DNA from: DASRFA01 sp035651755 | GTDB lineage: Bacteria; Desulfobacterota; Binatia; UBA12015 | DNA: 64,000 bases | Assembly (NCBI GenBank): GCA_035651755.1 | Contig: DASRFA010000049.1 | Span: 1-64,000 of the forward strand | Direction: 5' to 3' | Part shown: positions 52,124 to 61,451 of the stretch, in pieces | Layout: the number at the start of each line of letters is the position of its first letter | How positions within the stretch are numbered: the stretch's first letter is position 1 | Position numbers and translations under genes: made by a program | The notes under the pieces: generated by a model | What the model saw: only the letters and a program-made list of their open reading frames with translations | What the model was told of the DNA's origin: nothing | The model's database searches: none

Positions 52124-55105
52124 GTGAAGCACTCGGGGCAGCTCGCGTTCGGCCCGTTCCGCCTCGATCCGACGGAGATGCAGCTCTGGCGGGACGGGGA
52201 CCCGGTCACGCTGCAGCGCCAGCCGATGGTCGTGCTCGTGCACCTCGCCGCGAACGCCGGCCGGGTCGTGTCATCGGACGAGCTGCTGCGGCTCGCGTGG
52301 GCCGACGCGCACGTCAGCCGGACGACCCTCAAGGTGTGCGTCCGCGCAATCCGCGTCGCCCTCGGCGACGATACGGCCGCGCCGCGCTACGTCGAGACGG
52401 TCGGCCGCGAGGGCTATCGCTTCCTCGTCGGAGGCAGCGTTCCGGAGCCCGCGCCGCCCGCGGCGGACGCGCGCCCGGTGGTCGGACGCGACGGCGTCCT
52501 CGTGGACCTCGAGCGCCGTACGGCGCGCGCGCGCGCCGGCGAGCGCCAGCTCGTGCTGGTGACCGGCGAGCCGGGCATCGGGAAGACGACGGTCGTCGAC
52601 GCGTTCCTCGAGCGGCTCGCGGCGTCGGGGCCGATCGCGGTCGCGCGCGCGCAGTGCCTCGAGCCGTACGGCGCGGGCGAAGCCTACCTGCCGGTCATGG
52701 ACATCCTCGGCCAGCTCTGCCGCGCGCCAGGCGGCAGATCGGCGATCGACGTCCTGCGGCGCTGGGCGCCGAGCTGGCTCGTGCAGATGCCGGCTCTCGT
52801 CGACGACGCGGAGCTCGAGGCCTTGCAGCGGAAGGCCGCGGGCGTGACCGGCGAGCGCATGCTGCGCGAGATGGCCGACGCGCTCGACGCCCTGTCGAGC
52901 GAGAGGACTCTCGTCCTCGTGTTCGAGGACCTCCACTGGAGCGATCGCGCGACGATCGAGCTCCTCGCGCACGTGGCGGTCCGCCGCGAGCGGGCGCGCC
53001 TCCTCCTGATCGGCACGGTTCGCCCGGTCGAGCTGGTGCTGCGCGAGCACCCGCTTCTCGACGTCAAGTTCCGCCTCCAGAAGGAGCGCCGGTGCACCGA
53101 GCTCGCCCTCGAGCTCCTCGCCGAGCGCGACGTCGCGGACTACCTCGCGCAGCGGCTCGGCGAGGCCGCCCCGGAAGGGCTCGTGCACGACCTCTACCGG
53201 CGCACCGACGGCAATCCGCTCTTCCTCGTGAGCCTGGTCGACGAACGGCTCGCGCGCAGCCGAGCCGCCGCTGCCGGCGAGTCGCGCGCGCCGGCGCCCG
53301 AAGCCGCCACCGTGCCGGAGAGCCTCCACGATCTCATCTCGCGCCAGGTCGCACGGCGGCGCCCGGAGGCGCGCGCCGCGCTCGAGGCGGCCAGCGTCGC
53401 CGGTCTCGAGTTCGCGGCCGCCGCGGTGGCGGCGGCGCTCGATCGAGATCTCGAAACGGTGGAGACGGTCTGCGAGGACCTCGCGCGCGAGGGCCACTTC
53501 CTGCGCGACGCCGGGATCGCCGAATGGCGCGACGGCACGCTGAGCGGCCGGTTCGCGTTCCGCCACGCGCTCTACCAGGAGGTGCTCTATCGCGGGATCC
53601 CCGCTTCGCGCCGGGTGCGCCTGCACCGCCGCATCGCGGAGCGCGAGGAGCTCGGCTACGGAGACCGCACCGGCGACATCGCGGTGCGCCTGGCGTCGCA
53701 GTTCGACCGAGGCCGCGACCTCCGACGCGCCGCGCACTACGGCGTGCAGGCGGGCGAGACCGCGATGCGCCGCGGCGCGTATCCGGAGGCGATCCGGCAG
53801 CTCTCGGACGCGATCGAGCGGCTGCACGGCCTCCCGGACTCGCCCGAGCGGACGGAGCTCGAGCTGGTCGCGCAGTCGCGCCTCGCGAGCTCGCTCATGG
53901 TCACGCAAGGCGTGGATGCGCCGGCGGTCGGGGCGCCGAGCGCACGCGCCCTCGAGCTCTCGCGCTCGGTTCCGGACGAGCCGCGGTTCATCCCGGTCCT
54001 GGACGGGCTCCGCGGGATCTGCTTGACGCGGGGCGACGTCCGGAACGCCCGCGCGCTCGCCGAGCGGTCGCTCGCGATCGCGCAAGGCGGGACGGACGTC
54101 ATGCAGATCGGCACGGCGCTCTACGGCGCCGGGACGATCGCCCTCTTCTCGGGGGACTTCGCGATCGCGCGCGAGCGCCTCGAGCGGATCGTCCAGTTCG
54201 CGGCGGCCGCTCCGTCCGGTGCCGCGAACGCGACGGCGCTGCAGGACCCGCTGCTCATCGCGCAGGCCCTGTACGCGGGCGCGCTGTGGTTCGCCGGCTT
54301 CCCGGACGAGGCAGCGCGCCGGATCCGCGAGACGCTCGCGCGCGCGGACGAGGTCGCGCAGCCGTACACGGTCGCCAACCTGCAGCTGTTCGCGACCATG
54401 GTGCACCTCGGCCGCGACGAGGTGGACGAGGTGCGGAAGCGCGCTTCGGCGAGCCGCGCCATCGCGCGCGAGCACGGGCTCGAGACTCTCGTCCGGAGCG
54501 GGACGATCCTCGAGGGCTGGGTGCTCGTTCGCCACCGAGAAGTGCAGCGCGGGCTCCAGCAGATCCGCACCGCGTTCGCGGAGTACGAGGCGACGTCCGG
54601 CGCCCTCTTCCGCCCATGGTTTCTCGGCGTGCTCGCGCAGGCGCTGGTCGAAGCGGGCGACCTCGACGAGGCGCTCGCCGTGGTGCGCGAGGCGCTCGCG
54701 GCGGGCGAGCGGAGCGGCGAGCGGACGTGCGAGGCCGAGCTGCATCGCATGGAGGGCGAGCTCGTGCTCGCACGGGCGGGCGCGAATGGCGGCGGCGTGA
54801 GCCGCGCGAAGAGAGCCGCGCGGGGCCGCGCGCCGCGCGCGTCGGCGGCGGGCGGTCCGCCGGGCACCGCTTCCGCTCGCGACGCGGCCGAAGCGTCGTT
54901 CTCGAAGGCGATCGAGGTCGCCCGCCGACAGGGTGCGAAGTCGTGGGAGCTGCGCGCGGCGACGAGCCTCGCTCGTCTCCTGCTCGCACGGGGAAGGGCC
55001 GAAGAGGCTCGGAGCCGTCTGCGCGAGATCTACGGCTGGTTCAGCGAGGGATTCGAAACGCCCGATCTCCGCGCGGCGAGGGCGCTCCTCGACGCGATCG
55101 GCTGA
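52124..55105 (+). CDS. winged-helix/ATPase/TPR transcriptional regulator 2
   Basis: 993 residues from GTG 52124; a longer TTG start at 52091 would run into the CGGTTGG array and is less likely. Winged helix (FGPFRLDPTEMQLWRDGDPV through YVETVGREGYRFLVG), Walker A GEPGIGKTTVVD, VLVFEDLHWSDRATIEL, and a TPR-like C-terminal half. Paralogue of the gene at 47883-50918, with close local identity in the DNA-binding and ATPase parts. A low-complexity Ala/Arg/Gly linker lies at about 895-925. The repeats directly upstream suggest autoregulation or control of the divergent pair. Confidence 0.88.
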   Translation: MKHSGQLAFGPFRLDPTEMQLWRDGDPVTLQRQPMVVLVHLAANAGRVVSSDELLRLAWADAHVSRTTLKVCVRAIRVALGDDTAAPRYVETVGREGYRFLVGGSVPEPAPPAADARPVVGRDGVLVDLERRTARARAGERQLVLVTGEPGIGKTTVVDAFLERLAASGPIAVARAQCLEPYGAGEAYLPVMDILGQLCRAPGGRSAIDVLRRWAPSWLVQMPALVDDAELEALQRKAAGVTGERMLREMADALDALSSERTLVLVFEDLHWSDRATIELLAHVAVRRERARLLLIGTVRPVELVLREHPLLDVKFRLQKERRCTELALELLAERDVADYLAQRLGEAAPEGLVHDLYRRTDGNPLFLVSLVDERLARSRAAAAGESRAPAPEAATVPESLHDLISRQVARRRPEARAALEAASVAGLEFAAAAVAAALDRDLETVETVCEDLAREGHFLRDAGIAEWRDGTLSGRFAFRHALYQEVLYRGIPASRRVRLHRRIAEREELGYGDRTGDIAVRLASQFDRGRDLRRAAHYGVQAGETAMRRGAYPEAIRQLSDAIERLHGLPDSPERTELELVAQSRLASSLMVTQGVDAPAVGAPSARALELSRSVPDEPRFIPVLDGLRGICLTRGDVRNARALAERSLAIAQGGTDVMQIGTALYGAGTIALFSGDFAIARERLERIVQFAAAAPSGAANATALQDPLLIAQALYAGALWFAGFPDEAARRIRETLARADEVAQPYTVANLQLFATMVHLGRDEVDEVRKRASASRAIAREHGLETLVRSGTILEGWVLVRHREVQRGLQQIRTAFAEYEATSGALFRPWFLGVLAQALVEAGDLDEALAVVREALAAGERSGERTCEAELHRMEGELVLARAGANGGGVSRAKRAARGRAPRASAAGGPPGTASARDAAEASFSKAIEVARRQGAKSWELRAATSLARLLLARGRAEEARSRLREIYGWFSEGFETPDLRAARALLDAIG

Positions 55106-55288
55106 GCTCGGACCGGGGCGACCCCGGCGATTCCCGGGAATCCGTTCGTCGCCGGTTCCCGGACTTGGGAATCCCGCCCCGCATTTCTGCGCTTTTCCGG
55201 CCGATGCCGCGGGACCGCGGCTGGCATGCGGCCTGCCTATGGTTTCAGGGAAAGGCTACCGCCGGGCGACGCGCCCAGGAGGGATGAC

Positions 55289-56011
55289 ATGGCCTCGCTG
55301 CGCATTCTGTTGGCCGTCGGTTGGCTCATCGCATCCGGGGGCCACGCGCTCGCCGCGAGCTCCGAGACGGGCAGCATCGCGGGCCAGGTCAAGCTGGTCG
55401 GCGACGTGCCGACCCTGCCGCCGCAGCCGGTCTACACGCACACCGACACGTGCGGCTCGACGGTGACCGACGAGCGTCTCGTCGTCGACGACCAGCGCGA
55501 CCTCGCGAACGTGGTCGTCTACGTCCAGGACGCGCCGCCCGGGATCGTCGCGTCGGAGCCGCCCCCGGCCATGGACAACCTCAGATGCCGGTTCATCCCG
55601 CACGTCGTGGCGACGACGGTCGGTCAGACGCTCTCGATCCACAACAGCGATCCCTTCCTGCACGACGCGCACGCCTGGCTCGGAACGAAGACGCTCTTCA
55701 ATCGGGCGCTCATCAAGGGAGCCACGATCCGCGAGCAGCTCGACGAGCCGGGCCTCGTCCACATCAACTGCAACGTGCGGCACACCTGGATGCAGGCCTA
55801 CGTCTTCGTCGGCCGTGATCCGCTACATGCGGTCACCGGCAGCGACGGCCGGTTCCGCATCGATGGCATCCCGCCCGGGACGTACACCGTCACGATGTGG
55901 CACGAGCTCGTCGGCAGCCAGGACCACAAGGTGACGGTCACGGCCGGACAGACCACGATGCTCGACGGCGAGCTCGCGGTGACCGCGCCGCCGCCGGCGG
56001 CCGCGTCGTAG
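55289..56011 (+). CDS. exported cupredoxin-like protein with carboxypeptidase-regulatory domain
   Basis: 240 residues; AGGAGG 7 bases before ATG 55289. Signal peptide with cleavage near ALA-ASS. Two beta-sandwich parts: a cupredoxin-like portion (VVATTVGQTLSIHNSDPFLHDAHAWL, then HINCNVRHTWMQAYVFV, with His and Cys that could form a copper site) and a C-terminal carboxypeptidase-regulatory sandwich (SDGRFRIDGIPPGTYTVTMWHE). The copper-ligand assignment is inferred. Periplasmic or surface location. It is followed 60 bp later by an acyl-CoA ligase on the same strand. Confidence 0.78.
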   Translation: MASLRILLAVGWLIASGGHALAASSETGSIAGQVKLVGDVPTLPPQPVYTHTDTCGSTVTDERLVVDDQRDLANVVVYVQDAPPGIVASEPPPAMDNLRCRFIPHVVATTVGQTLSIHNSDPFLHDAHAWLGTKTLFNRALIKGATIREQLDEPGLVHINCNVRHTWMQAYVFVGRDPLHAVTGSDGRFRIDGIPPGTYTVTMWHELVGSQDHKVTVTAGQTTMLDGELAVTAPPPAAAS

Positions 56012-56071
56012 CATCCGAGGCCGTCGCGAATCGTCGATCCCGAACATCCGGATCACGTGGAGGACCCGCCG

Positions 56072-57754
56072 ATGGCGAACGTGCCACAGGAGTATCTGCC
56101 GCTACAGCGCCTCTATCGCTGGGAGCAGGAGCGCGCCGACCGAGTCTGCATGACCCAGCCGCTCGGCGGAGGCGCGACGCGCGACTTCACCTGGGGCGAG
56201 ACGCTCGGCGAGGCGCGCCGCATGGCGACGCACTTGAAGTCGTTCGGCTGGCCGCCGGGAACGCACGTCGCGATCCTCTCCAAGAACTGCGCCTGGTGGC
56301 TGATGGCGGACTACGCGATCTGGCTGGCCGGCCACGTCAGCGTGCCGGTCTATCCGACGCTGACCGCGGCGTCGGTGCGACAGATCCTGGAGCATTCGGA
56401 CGCCAGGGCGTGCTTCGTCGGCAAGCTCGACGACTGGGGCAAGATGAAGGCGGGCGTTCCGAGTGATCTGGCTTGCATCCGGTTCCCCCTGTCCCCGGAC
56501 GTCGACTGTCCGCGCTGGGAAGACGTCGTGCAGAAGACTCCGCCCCTCGCCGGAAACCCGGTGCGGCCCGCCGACGACCTCGCGACGATCATCTACACGT
56601 CCGGGACGACGGGCGTCCCGAAGGGCGCGATGCACCCGTTCTCGAGCTTCGCGCAAGCCGGGCTCATCGCGGAGCGGACGTTCCACACCACCGCGGACGA
56701 GAGGCTTCTCTCGTATCTTCCCCTCGCCCACGTGGCGGACCGCCTCGCGAGCGAGATCTTGTCCATCGAGTGCGGCTGCCGCGTCTTCTTCGCCGAGAGC
56801 CTGGAGACGTTTCAGAAGGACCTCCAGCGCGCGCGGCCCACGATCTTCATGTCCGTGCCGCGGCTCTGGACGAAGTTCCAGCAGGGCGTCTTCGCGAAGA
56901 TGCCGAAGGAGAAGCTCGACCGGCTGTTCCGGATCCCGATCGTCGGCCGCGTCGTGAAGCGCAGGATCCTGCGCGAGCTCGGGCTCGACCACGTCCGCTA
57001 CGCGATGTCCGGCGCCGCCCCTCTCCCCGCCGACGTCCTGAGCTGGTTCCGCTCGCTCGGGCTCGAGATGCTCGAGGTCTACGGCATGACCGAGAACTTC
57101 GCGGTCTCGCACTGCTCGCGTCCCGGGCAGGTACGGCCCGGCTACGTCGGGCAGCCGTGGGAAGGCGTCGAGATGCGGATCGCGGAGAGCGGAGAGCTGC
57201 TCATCAAGAGCCCGGCCAACATGATGGGCTACTACAAGGACCCCGAGAAGACCGCGGAGGCGTTCACCGACGACCGGTTCCTTCGCACCGGCGACGTCGG
57301 CGAGACCGACGAGATGGGTCGTCTCAAGATCACCGGACGCGTGAAGGAGCAGTTCAAGACCAGCAAGGGGAAGTACGTCGCGCCGGCGCCGATCGAGAAC
57401 CTGCTCGGCACGCATCCCAAGATCGAGGCGAGCCTGGTGACCGGCGTCGCGTTCCCGCAGCCGTTCGCGATCGTCATGCTGAACGCGGACGCGAGCTCGA
57501 GCATCGGCTCGAGGCCCGACGCGCGAGGCGAGATCGAAACGTCGCTGCGCGCGCATCTCGACGCGGTGAACGCGCAGCTCGATCCGCACGAGCAGCTCTC
57601 GTTCGTCGCCGTCGTCTCCGACGAGTGGACGGAGGCCAACGGCTTCGTGACGCCGACGCTGAAGGTCAAGCGACTGCTCGTCGAGAGCCGCTACCAACCG
57701 TATTTCGAAGGCTGGGCGACCGCTGGGCGACCCGTCGTGTGGCAGAGCGCCTGA
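56072..57754 (+). CDS. long-chain fatty-acid-CoA ligase (AMP-forming)
   Basis: 560 residues from ATG 56072 (GGAGG 8 bases upstream), chosen over GTG 56057. ANL motifs: ATIIYTSGTTGVPKGAMHP (A3), YAMSGAAPLPADVL, EVYGMTENFAVSH (A5), FLRTGDVGETDEMGRLKITGR (A7-A8) and GKYVAPAPIEN. The layout fits the long-chain acyl-CoA synthetase branch (FadD15-like), peripheral to the membrane. It makes acyl-CoA from fatty acid, ATP and CoA. Convergent with the large exported protein and separated by a strong hairpin. Confidence 0.9.
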   Translation: MANVPQEYLPLQRLYRWEQERADRVCMTQPLGGGATRDFTWGETLGEARRMATHLKSFGWPPGTHVAILSKNCAWWLMADYAIWLAGHVSVPVYPTLTAASVRQILEHSDARACFVGKLDDWGKMKAGVPSDLACIRFPLSPDVDCPRWEDVVQKTPPLAGNPVRPADDLATIIYTSGTTGVPKGAMHPFSSFAQAGLIAERTFHTTADERLLSYLPLAHVADRLASEILSIECGCRVFFAESLETFQKDLQRARPTIFMSVPRLWTKFQQGVFAKMPKEKLDRLFRIPIVGRVVKRRILRELGLDHVRYAMSGAAPLPADVLSWFRSLGLEMLEVYGMTENFAVSHCSRPGQVRPGYVGQPWEGVEMRIAESGELLIKSPANMMGYYKDPEKTAEAFTDDRFLRTGDVGETDEMGRLKITGRVKEQFKTSKGKYVAPAPIENLLGTHPKIEASLVTGVAFPQPFAIVMLNADASSSIGSRPDARGEIETSLRAHLDAVNAQLDPHEQLSFVAVVSDEWTEANGFVTPTLKVKRLLVESRYQPYFEGWATAGRPVVWQSA

Positions 57755-57788
57755 TGTCGTAGGCTCGCCGCGGCGGGCCCGAAACGAA

Positions 57789-57820
57789 GCGGGGGAAGCG
57801 ACGGCCGTCGCTTCCCCCGC
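57789..57820. terminator. bidirectional terminator, 32-bp perfect palindrome
   Basis: GCGGGGGAAGCGACGG followed by its exact reverse complement, flanked by a further CGAAAC / GTTTCG pair (57780-57785, 57823-57828). It lies midway between the convergent stops at 57754 and 57847. Strong stem; no long T-run. Confidence 0.7.
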
Positions 57821-57846
57821 GCGTTTCGCGCTCGTCGACGATGGGT

Positions 57847-60057
57847 CTACGGAGCGATCGTCGAAGGCACGCAGAGCTCGGCGATCTTCTTGGCGTCGAG
57901 CGTCAGGTTGCCGAACTGGTCGGCCACGAAGATGGGCGTCACCGTGGCGAACTTCGGCTGCCCCTTCGCGAGCACGGCCTTGTAGCAGAGGAGGTGGCCG
58001 GCATGCGTCTCGGCGCCCGGGCTCTCGCCGTTCTTGCTCGCCGGATTGCACAGCTGGGTCGGAGCCGTGAGGTCCACCGTGTAGCTCCCGAGCTGGTCGG
58101 TCACTGCCACGCCGGTGATCTTCGCGAACTTCGGCTCGCCCATGCTCTTGCGCGCCTTGTAGCACTCGAAGTGGTCGATCGTCGGCGCGACCGGCGCGCT
58201 CGGCGCAGCGGCGAGACTCTTCGCCGCCGGCACCAGCAGCCGGGCCGGCGCCGAGGCATCGAGGCGCAGCGTTCCGAACTGGTTCGTCACGCCGATGCCG
58301 ACGACCTTCGCCGCTTTCGCGGTCTTGAAGTGATAGGCCATCAGGTGGTCGGGATGGGTCTGCGCCGTCGGATCCTCGCCGTTCTTGTCGGCGGGCGCGC
58401 AGAGCTGCGTCGCTCTGTCGACGTCGACGGAGCGGGTCGCGAGCGCGTCCACCAGGCTCACGCCGGGCACCGCGGTGAACTTCGTGGTCTGTGGCGTCGT
58501 CATCGCGGTGTAGCAGAGGAAGTGATCGCAGCCGCCGATCGCGCCGACGCAGGAGCCGTTGGCGTCGCAGCGATCGTTCACGGTGCAGGCGTCGCCGTCC
58601 TCGCAAGCCGTTCCCGCCGGCTTCACCGGGTCGGAGCAGAGCCCCGTCTCGGGATCGCAAACGCCGACGTCATGGCACTGATCCGACGCGGTGCAGACCA
58701 CCCCGTCGCACAGGCCGGGCGGCCCGACGATGCTGATCGTGTAGCTCTTGGTCACGTGCACCACGTCCGCGTCGGTCGCCTCGATGGTGAACGAGAAGAG
58801 GCCGGCCGCCGTCGGCGTGCCCGACAGCACGCCCGTCGCCGAGTCGATGCTCATTCCGGACGGCAGCGCGCCGGCGGTGACCGACGTCTGGTACGGCGTG
58901 TTGCCGCCGACGACGACGGTGCGATCCGGATAGGGCTGGTTCAAGTCGCCGTCCTGGACGTGGTCGATCAGACCGAGCACGGACTCGACGTTGAAGCCGG
59001 CCATCTGCGCGCCGATGTAGTCGCCGAGGATGGACCCGCCCGGCAGATCGCACTCCGGCTTGTACTTCGGATCCGCGGGATCGGTGATCGGCGGATAGTT
59101 GTCGCAGCTCGCCTCGTTGGTCTCGGGGTCGAGCGGTCCCGCGTACTTGTAGAACTCGTAGCGCCGGGTCACGACCTCGTCGCCGTTCGGAAGATCCTCG
59201 GCGGCGCCCACGAGGTCGTTGTTCTTGCCGGCCGGGTTCGCGAACTCGGTCTGCAGGATCTGCCACTCGACCTCGACCTCGTCCGGCTCGTTGTTCTTCC
59301 AGTCCTTGTCTCCGGGGACGAGCGGATCGGTGACGAGGTCCTTCAGCTCGACGTGCGCGTTGTTGTGCGACGTCGTGACGATCGACTTCACCCAGACGGC
59401 GTCGCCGAACTCCTTCGCGGGCACCTCCACCGGCTCGGGCGGAGCGAGGATGACGGCCTGCACCTGCGCGACCGGCTGCGCGGGTGCGGGCGGATAGTAC
59501 GTCCACGTCGGCGTCGCGACGTTGACGGCGGGGCCGTGGATCAGGGTGCCCGGCGCGAGCGCGTCCTCGATGAGCCAATTGTACCGCACCACGGACGGCG
59601 CGCCGTAGTAGCCGACGCCGAAGTGCTCGCAGCCCTGGTTCACCGCCGGGTTCGTGCACATGTGCCCGCTGGTCGGCGACGGTGGCGTCGTCGGGACCGC
59701 GGTGAACGCCGAGAAGGTGTTGGTTCCGGTGCTGTACTTGGCCGCGTAACGGACGAACACCTTCGGATGGAGCGGGTCCGTGGTGTCCTCGGTGATCGCC
59801 GGCGTCCCGTAGTGGTTGTAGTCGTAAGTGTAGGTGATGTCCTTGCTGTGCACGTCGTCGAGCTCGATCTCGAAGCCGTGGCACTCCTGACCGGTGTCGT
59901 TGAACACGTCGAAGTTGTTCAGGTCGCCGTAGGCGGTGCTCGCCGTCGCCGGGCGTGCCGCCAATGCGACCATTCCGAGCGCGCACGCGAGCTGCGGCAC
60001 CACGCGGCTCCACGTGGCGCTCGACTTCATCCGTCCTTCGCTTTTCATCGTTTTCAT
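57847..60057 (-). CDS. large exported protein, FNDTGQECHG family, copy 2
   Basis: 736 residues from ATG 60057 (GAGGGGG upstream). Signal peptide through about residue 40. The N-terminal half is paralogous to 11121-12746 (YGDLNNFDVFNDTGQECHGF; RRYEFYKYAGPLDPETNEA; LGDYIGAQMAGFN). The C-terminal half differs: an Ig-like PIG domain (TPYQTSVTAGALPSGMSIDS), a Cys-rich EGF/notch-like stretch (CDGVVCTASDQCHDVGVCDP), then four tandem units of the VTDQLG.... kind with CYKA/ECYKARK and LCNPASKNGE motifs. These repeats are common in large secreted proteins of deltaproteobacteria and Binatota-like genomes. Function unknown. Confidence 0.82.
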   Translation of the reverse strand: MKTMKSEGRMKSSATWSRVVPQLACALGMVALAARPATASTAYGDLNNFDVFNDTGQECHGFEIELDDVHSKDITYTYDYNHYGTPAITEDTTDPLHPKVFVRYAAKYSTGTNTFSAFTAVPTTPPSPTSGHMCTNPAVNQGCEHFGVGYYGAPSVVRYNWLIEDALAPGTLIHGPAVNVATPTWTYYPPAPAQPVAQVQAVILAPPEPVEVPAKEFGDAVWVKSIVTTSHNNAHVELKDLVTDPLVPGDKDWKNNEPDEVEVEWQILQTEFANPAGKNNDLVGAAEDLPNGDEVVTRRYEFYKYAGPLDPETNEASCDNYPPITDPADPKYKPECDLPGGSILGDYIGAQMAGFNVESVLGLIDHVQDGDLNQPYPDRTVVVGGNTPYQTSVTAGALPSGMSIDSATGVLSGTPTAAGLFSFTIEATDADVVHVTKSYTISIVGPPGLCDGVVCTASDQCHDVGVCDPETGLCSDPVKPAGTACEDGDACTVNDRCDANGSCVGAIGGCDHFLCYTAMTTPQTTKFTAVPGVSLVDALATRSVDVDRATQLCAPADKNGEDPTAQTHPDHLMAYHFKTAKAAKVVGIGVTNQFGTLRLDASAPARLLVPAAKSLAAAPSAPVAPTIDHFECYKARKSMGEPKFAKITGVAVTDQLGSYTVDLTAPTQLCNPASKNGESPGAETHAGHLLCYKAVLAKGQPKFATVTPIFVADQFGNLTLDAKKIAELCVPSTIAP

Positions 60058-60471
60058 GAAGCCCCCTCGCTTCGGGTGAATGGGGCGCATGAAACGCAAG
60101 CGGTGTGCCTCGGGCATGCCCACTCGTTCCGTCGTCGGTTCTCACGTTCGGGAACGCAGAAACGCAGCAGCGGCGCGGAGAACGCGTCTCTGCGACGACG
60201 GGATTCTCGCGCCTGGCAAAGCTTCATCGCGCAATCCCTTGCGCGGTTGGGCCTTTTCACGCGCAAAGATCCGCGTGCGGGTCATTTCACGTGAGGGCGC
60301 TCGTCTCGACAGCCCGAATTCGGAGCATGCGTGCACGGCGGTCGGGATGGACGCGTGGTCGAGAGCCGCCCGTGTCCGATCGGCTCGCCATCGAACCGGC
60401 TGCGCGATCGCGCTCGCGTCGCACGGCGCGTTCGACTAGACGGGACGCTCGTCCACGACGCGGTCGAGCGA
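60058..60471. other. divergent intergenic region
   Basis: 414 bp between the exported protein and the dioxygenase. No credible gene. An inverted repeat CGCGCAA-TCCC-TTGCGCG at 60228-60245 is the only clear structure, with a GCCTTTTCACGCGC stretch just after it. Possible promoter region for both genes. Confidence 0.35.
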
Positions 60472-61392
60472 ATGACGATGGCGACGCATTCGAACGAGTC
60501 CGGTACGCCCGGGGCGGGTGACGCCGGGGGCGAAGGCATCGTCACGCGGCAGCGGCTCGAGCGCTTCCGAGAGGACGGATACGTCGTCGTCCCCGGGCTC
60601 CTGACGGACGAGGAGCTCGATCGGTACGAAATGCTCGTGACGCGCGCCGTGCGCGAGCGAACCGCCGGCGACACCGTGCCGCTCGCACAGAAGAGCCGCT
60701 ACCAGCAGTCGTTCGCGCAGTGCATGAACCTCTGGGAGGACTACGCGGACATCCGCCCGCTCACGTTCCACCAGAAGATCGGGCGCGCAGCCGCCGCGCT
60801 CCTTGCCGTGGACGCGGTTCGGCTCTGGCACGACCAGGCGCTCTACAAGCGCGCGGGCGGCCGCCCGACCGACCCGCACCAGGATCATCCGTACTGGCCG
60901 ATCCGCGAGACGGCTTCCATCACCGCCTGGATCCCGTTCGCGGGGTCGACGATCGAGTCGGGCGCGATGGCGTACCTCCCGGGCTCGCACCTCGTGGGGC
61001 TCAGGAAGTTCGTCAACATCTTCTTCGGCGAGCCGCACGACATCCTGGCGGATCCCGAGGTCGCGCACATCGAGCCGGTCTGGGTCGAGGTGCCGAAGGG
61101 ATCGGTCGCGTTCCATCATGGCTTGACGGTGCACCTCGCCGCCCCGAACACGACCGCGAGCGACCGAGCGGTGCACACGATCATCTACTTCCCCGACGGC
61201 AGCACGCGCGGCTATCCTTTCCCGCACTTCGCCGTCGATCGCGCCGGCATCGAGGTCGGGCAGCCGATCGACGGCGACGTCACGCCGATCGCGTGGCCGC
61301 GCGCCGAAGGCGACCTGCCGCCGGTCCCGGCGGTCCCGTTCACGCTTCCGGCGGGGCTCGCGAACACGGGCGCCGTGCCCGCCCGGTCGTAA
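60472..61392 (+). CDS. phytanoyl-CoA dioxygenase (PhyH) family protein
   Basis: 306 residues from ATG 60472 (ATG 60478 also possible). Fe(II)/2-oxoglutarate fold with the facial triad His136-x-Asp138 (DPHQDHPYW) and distal His221 (FHHGLTVHLAAPN); Arg for 2-oxoglutarate is in the following strand (ASDRAVH). N-terminal FREDGYVVVPGLLTDEELD is the usual family start. It hydroxylates an unactivated carbon. It precedes by 60 bp the activator at 61452, suggesting co-regulation. Substrate unknown. Confidence 0.9.
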   Translation: MTMATHSNESGTPGAGDAGGEGIVTRQRLERFREDGYVVVPGLLTDEELDRYEMLVTRAVRERTAGDTVPLAQKSRYQQSFAQCMNLWEDYADIRPLTFHQKIGRAAAALLAVDAVRLWHDQALYKRAGGRPTDPHQDHPYWPIRETASITAWIPFAGSTIESGAMAYLPGSHLVGLRKFVNIFFGEPHDILADPEVAHIEPVWVEVPKGSVAFHHGLTVHLAAPNTTASDRAVHTIIYFPDGSTRGYPFPHFAVDRAGIEVGQPIDGDVTPIAWPRAEGDLPPVPAVPFTLPAGLANTGAVPARS

Positions 61393-61451
61393 GGGTCTCG
61401 CCCCGGCGAGCGCGGATGCCGCGCTGCGCCGACGCGCGGCGCGCTTGGCAC

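Noticed and set aside
48018..55287. Long open frames of about 1000-1400 codons antisense or out of frame to the two regulators
   Set aside because: No recognisable domain; the real frames carry winged-helix and Walker motifs.
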